Assembly (NCBI RefSeq): GCF_000001735.4
Contig: NC_003071.7
Coordinates: forward strand, 5,821,151 to 5,885,150
From: Arabidopsis thaliana
Lineage: Eukaryota > Streptophyta > Magnoliopsida > Brassicales > Brassicaceae
DNA length: 64,000 bases
Direction of reading: 5' to 3'
Notes under the pieces: generated by a model
The model's input: the letters and a program-made list of their open reading frames with translations, nothing else
What the model was told of the DNA's origin: nothing
Database searches by the model: none
Shown here: piece after piece, positions 62,637-64,000 of the stretch
How positions within the stretch are numbered: the stretch's first letter is position 1
How the letters are laid out: each line of letters starts with the position of its first letter
Translations under genes and position numbers: made by a program

Positions 62637-64000
62637 CTCCCCCCGACTTAGATCTTTACTTGTCCTTAAGGAAAGCAGATATCCTTATCAAGAGAAGAGG
62701 TTTGAAAACATGAGAACTCCCATTTTCTTCGGAATAATGCTCTTATCAATTGCCTGCAAACCACCATCACAAAATTCATCAACCCGTACTAGACTGTACT
62801 TTTCTATAACCGTAGCAACAAAATTAAATCCCGAGATCTAAAAGAACTTTCAGAATCAAAGGACTTAACCTTTTAACATTCATTAGGAGAGGCGTGTACT
62901 CTCACAAAAGGGGTATCAAACACGTTATGGGCGGATGCATGTCATTATGCGAAATCACTGTGAGACACAGACCAATTAGGTGGTACATAGCTTTCCTTAA
63001 GTTCGGATCAAACCAACCAACACATATTATCCTAATCAAATCAATGAGTTCCTATGATGCTTATTTATATGAATAACAACTCGACATTTCCGGTTCGTAC
63101 ATTCTCCTTTCCCGTTTCTTTCTTTTTGTCATTCTTTTTTTTTTTAGACGTTTTTTTTTTGTCAAGATGGGGGAGTGGAACCGGTGTCTAATAGAATGAC
63201 TCAAAGAAACATCAAAAATGCAAACTTGATTAGTAGACAAGTGGCAGCCTCCCCCGACTTGCTTCACACCGACCCGGTGTGAAAACATTTCAAAGAAAAG
63301 GTGCCACAGAGACCCAAGAAAATCAAAATAAAAAGAAAATAAAAATGATATATGACAAGGGAAGAAAGGGTGGTACTGTAGTACTCAACGATGGTGGGTG
63401 GGGCTCTTGCTAGAGCTATGTGGCTTGCCTGGCTTTCTCCTGCTCCTACCTAAGCGACGGCCTGGGAGTGCTCTGGTGGTGGCTGCGAGGTAGAAGCTCC
63501 ACTAGGTCCAGCAGCAGGGACCAACCTCTCTGCATGTCGATCCTCAATAGTCTTAGACTGGTTCTCACGGTTTGCATCATCCACTCCTCCTCTGCGAGTA
63601 CATACACAAGGCCTGATCCTAGAAATGGCTCTCCACATCTTGTGCATCATACTGTTGTTCTTCCTTGTCAATGCTATCATCCATGCCATCTGCTGTGAGA
63701 TATCGTCACCTGCTGGTGGTGGTGAAACGCGGTACGGTGTTGGATCCTCAGGGAGCAACAAATATGGCTGAGCGTGCGCGAGAGATGTGGGATAAGCATA
63801 ATCCTCATAAATCTCATCGTTACTGATAACATGCTCATCTGTAGGCTGAGCCTCTGCAGTCCGGCGTCGTCGAGGAACGGTCTTAGAAGGGTCAGGAACA
63901 AGGTACTGCTCGTTATGTTCGAACACTGGGTTTGTCGTGGAGAGAAGTGAAGTAATATGCTGGTTGGGTATCCCGCGAAATAATTGTTATCGTCTCTGCC
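62637..64000 (-). mobile_element. Athila-like Ty3/gypsy internal remnant (continues past the window)
   Basis: It contains the polypurine tract at 62637-62647 and another G-rich block (minus GTCGGGGGAGG at about 63250-63260). There is also a gag-like ORF end at 63450-63926. The 62650-63449 part shows no other coding sequence. Confidence 0.45.
63450..63926 (-). pseudogene. Athila ORF1-like C-terminal part
   Basis: An open minus-strand frame of 158 codons reads EQYLVPDPSKTVPRRRRTAE...QQMAWMIALTRKNNSMMHKMW and then has a Ser/Pro/Gln tail (GPSGASTSQPPPEHSQ). The basic/proline-rich make-up and the helical stretch recall the C-terminus of Athila ORF1 (gag) proteins. The frame seems open further right, out of the window. 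Confidence in the family is low; it could be another gypsy gag. Confidence 0.4.

Noticed and set aside
1..64000. Ribosomal RNA genes, satellite centromere arrays or organelle DNA
   Set aside because: No rRNA cores, no 180-bp satellite and no plastid or mitochondrial genes were recognised.

Overview
This is a nuclear plant sequence, most likely from the Brassicaceae and close to Arabidopsis. It holds a tandem cluster of intronless DC1 (Cys/His-rich C1) genes, a truncated relative of the cell-cycle regulator MYB3R5, a REM-type B3 pseudogene, and Helitrons, Mutator-like elements (MULEs) and MITEs of Arabidopsis type. It is AT-rich and mostly transposable elements. Calls rest on reading the sequence and on family knowledge; no database was searched.

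Layout. 1-1055: 3' end of a CACTA transposon, inserted in an LTR-retroelement fragment. 1056-8238: rearranged, partly inverted copies of an LTR retroelement that has gag and a second ORF but no visible pol; a 1087-bp MULE and a 779-bp hAT element are nested in it, each with a clean target-site duplication (TSD). 8239-38045: DC1 array with five members: a 5'-truncated fragment (8.2 kb), gene A (11952-13937, intact), gene B (16566-18596, intact), gene C (22879-24523, broken by a deletion with filler DNA) and gene D (31140-38002, split by a complete copia element and also frameshifted). A second, older Tnt1-like copia lies between C and D on the minus strand. 38533-39901: first five exons of a MYB3R5-like gene, then a breakpoint. 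40055-44757: complete MULE with 341-bp terminal inverted repeats (TIRs), a decayed MURA transposase and a convergent GRF-zinc-finger/transmembrane gene. 45-53 kb: Helitron, LINE and MITE remains. 54281-55183: REM B3 pseudogene with three in-frame stops. 55450-61709: decayed chromovirus (Ty3/gypsy) with one LTR. 62.3-64 kb: Athila-like remains.

How the parts relate. Sequence downstream of the 8.2-kb fragment matches that downstream of B, and sequence downstream of A matches that downstream of C, so a two-gene block was probably duplicated, with D as an outlier. A promoter box ending in GATCAAGGTTAGCTGTG (with small changes) lies 75-100 bp upstream of A, B and D; in C a 2.8-kb insertion has moved it about 2.9 kb away. 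Of the host genes only A and B look able to make full-length proteins. Intact transposon ORFs are the two copia polyproteins; the one inside gene D has identical LTRs and should be the youngest insertion here.
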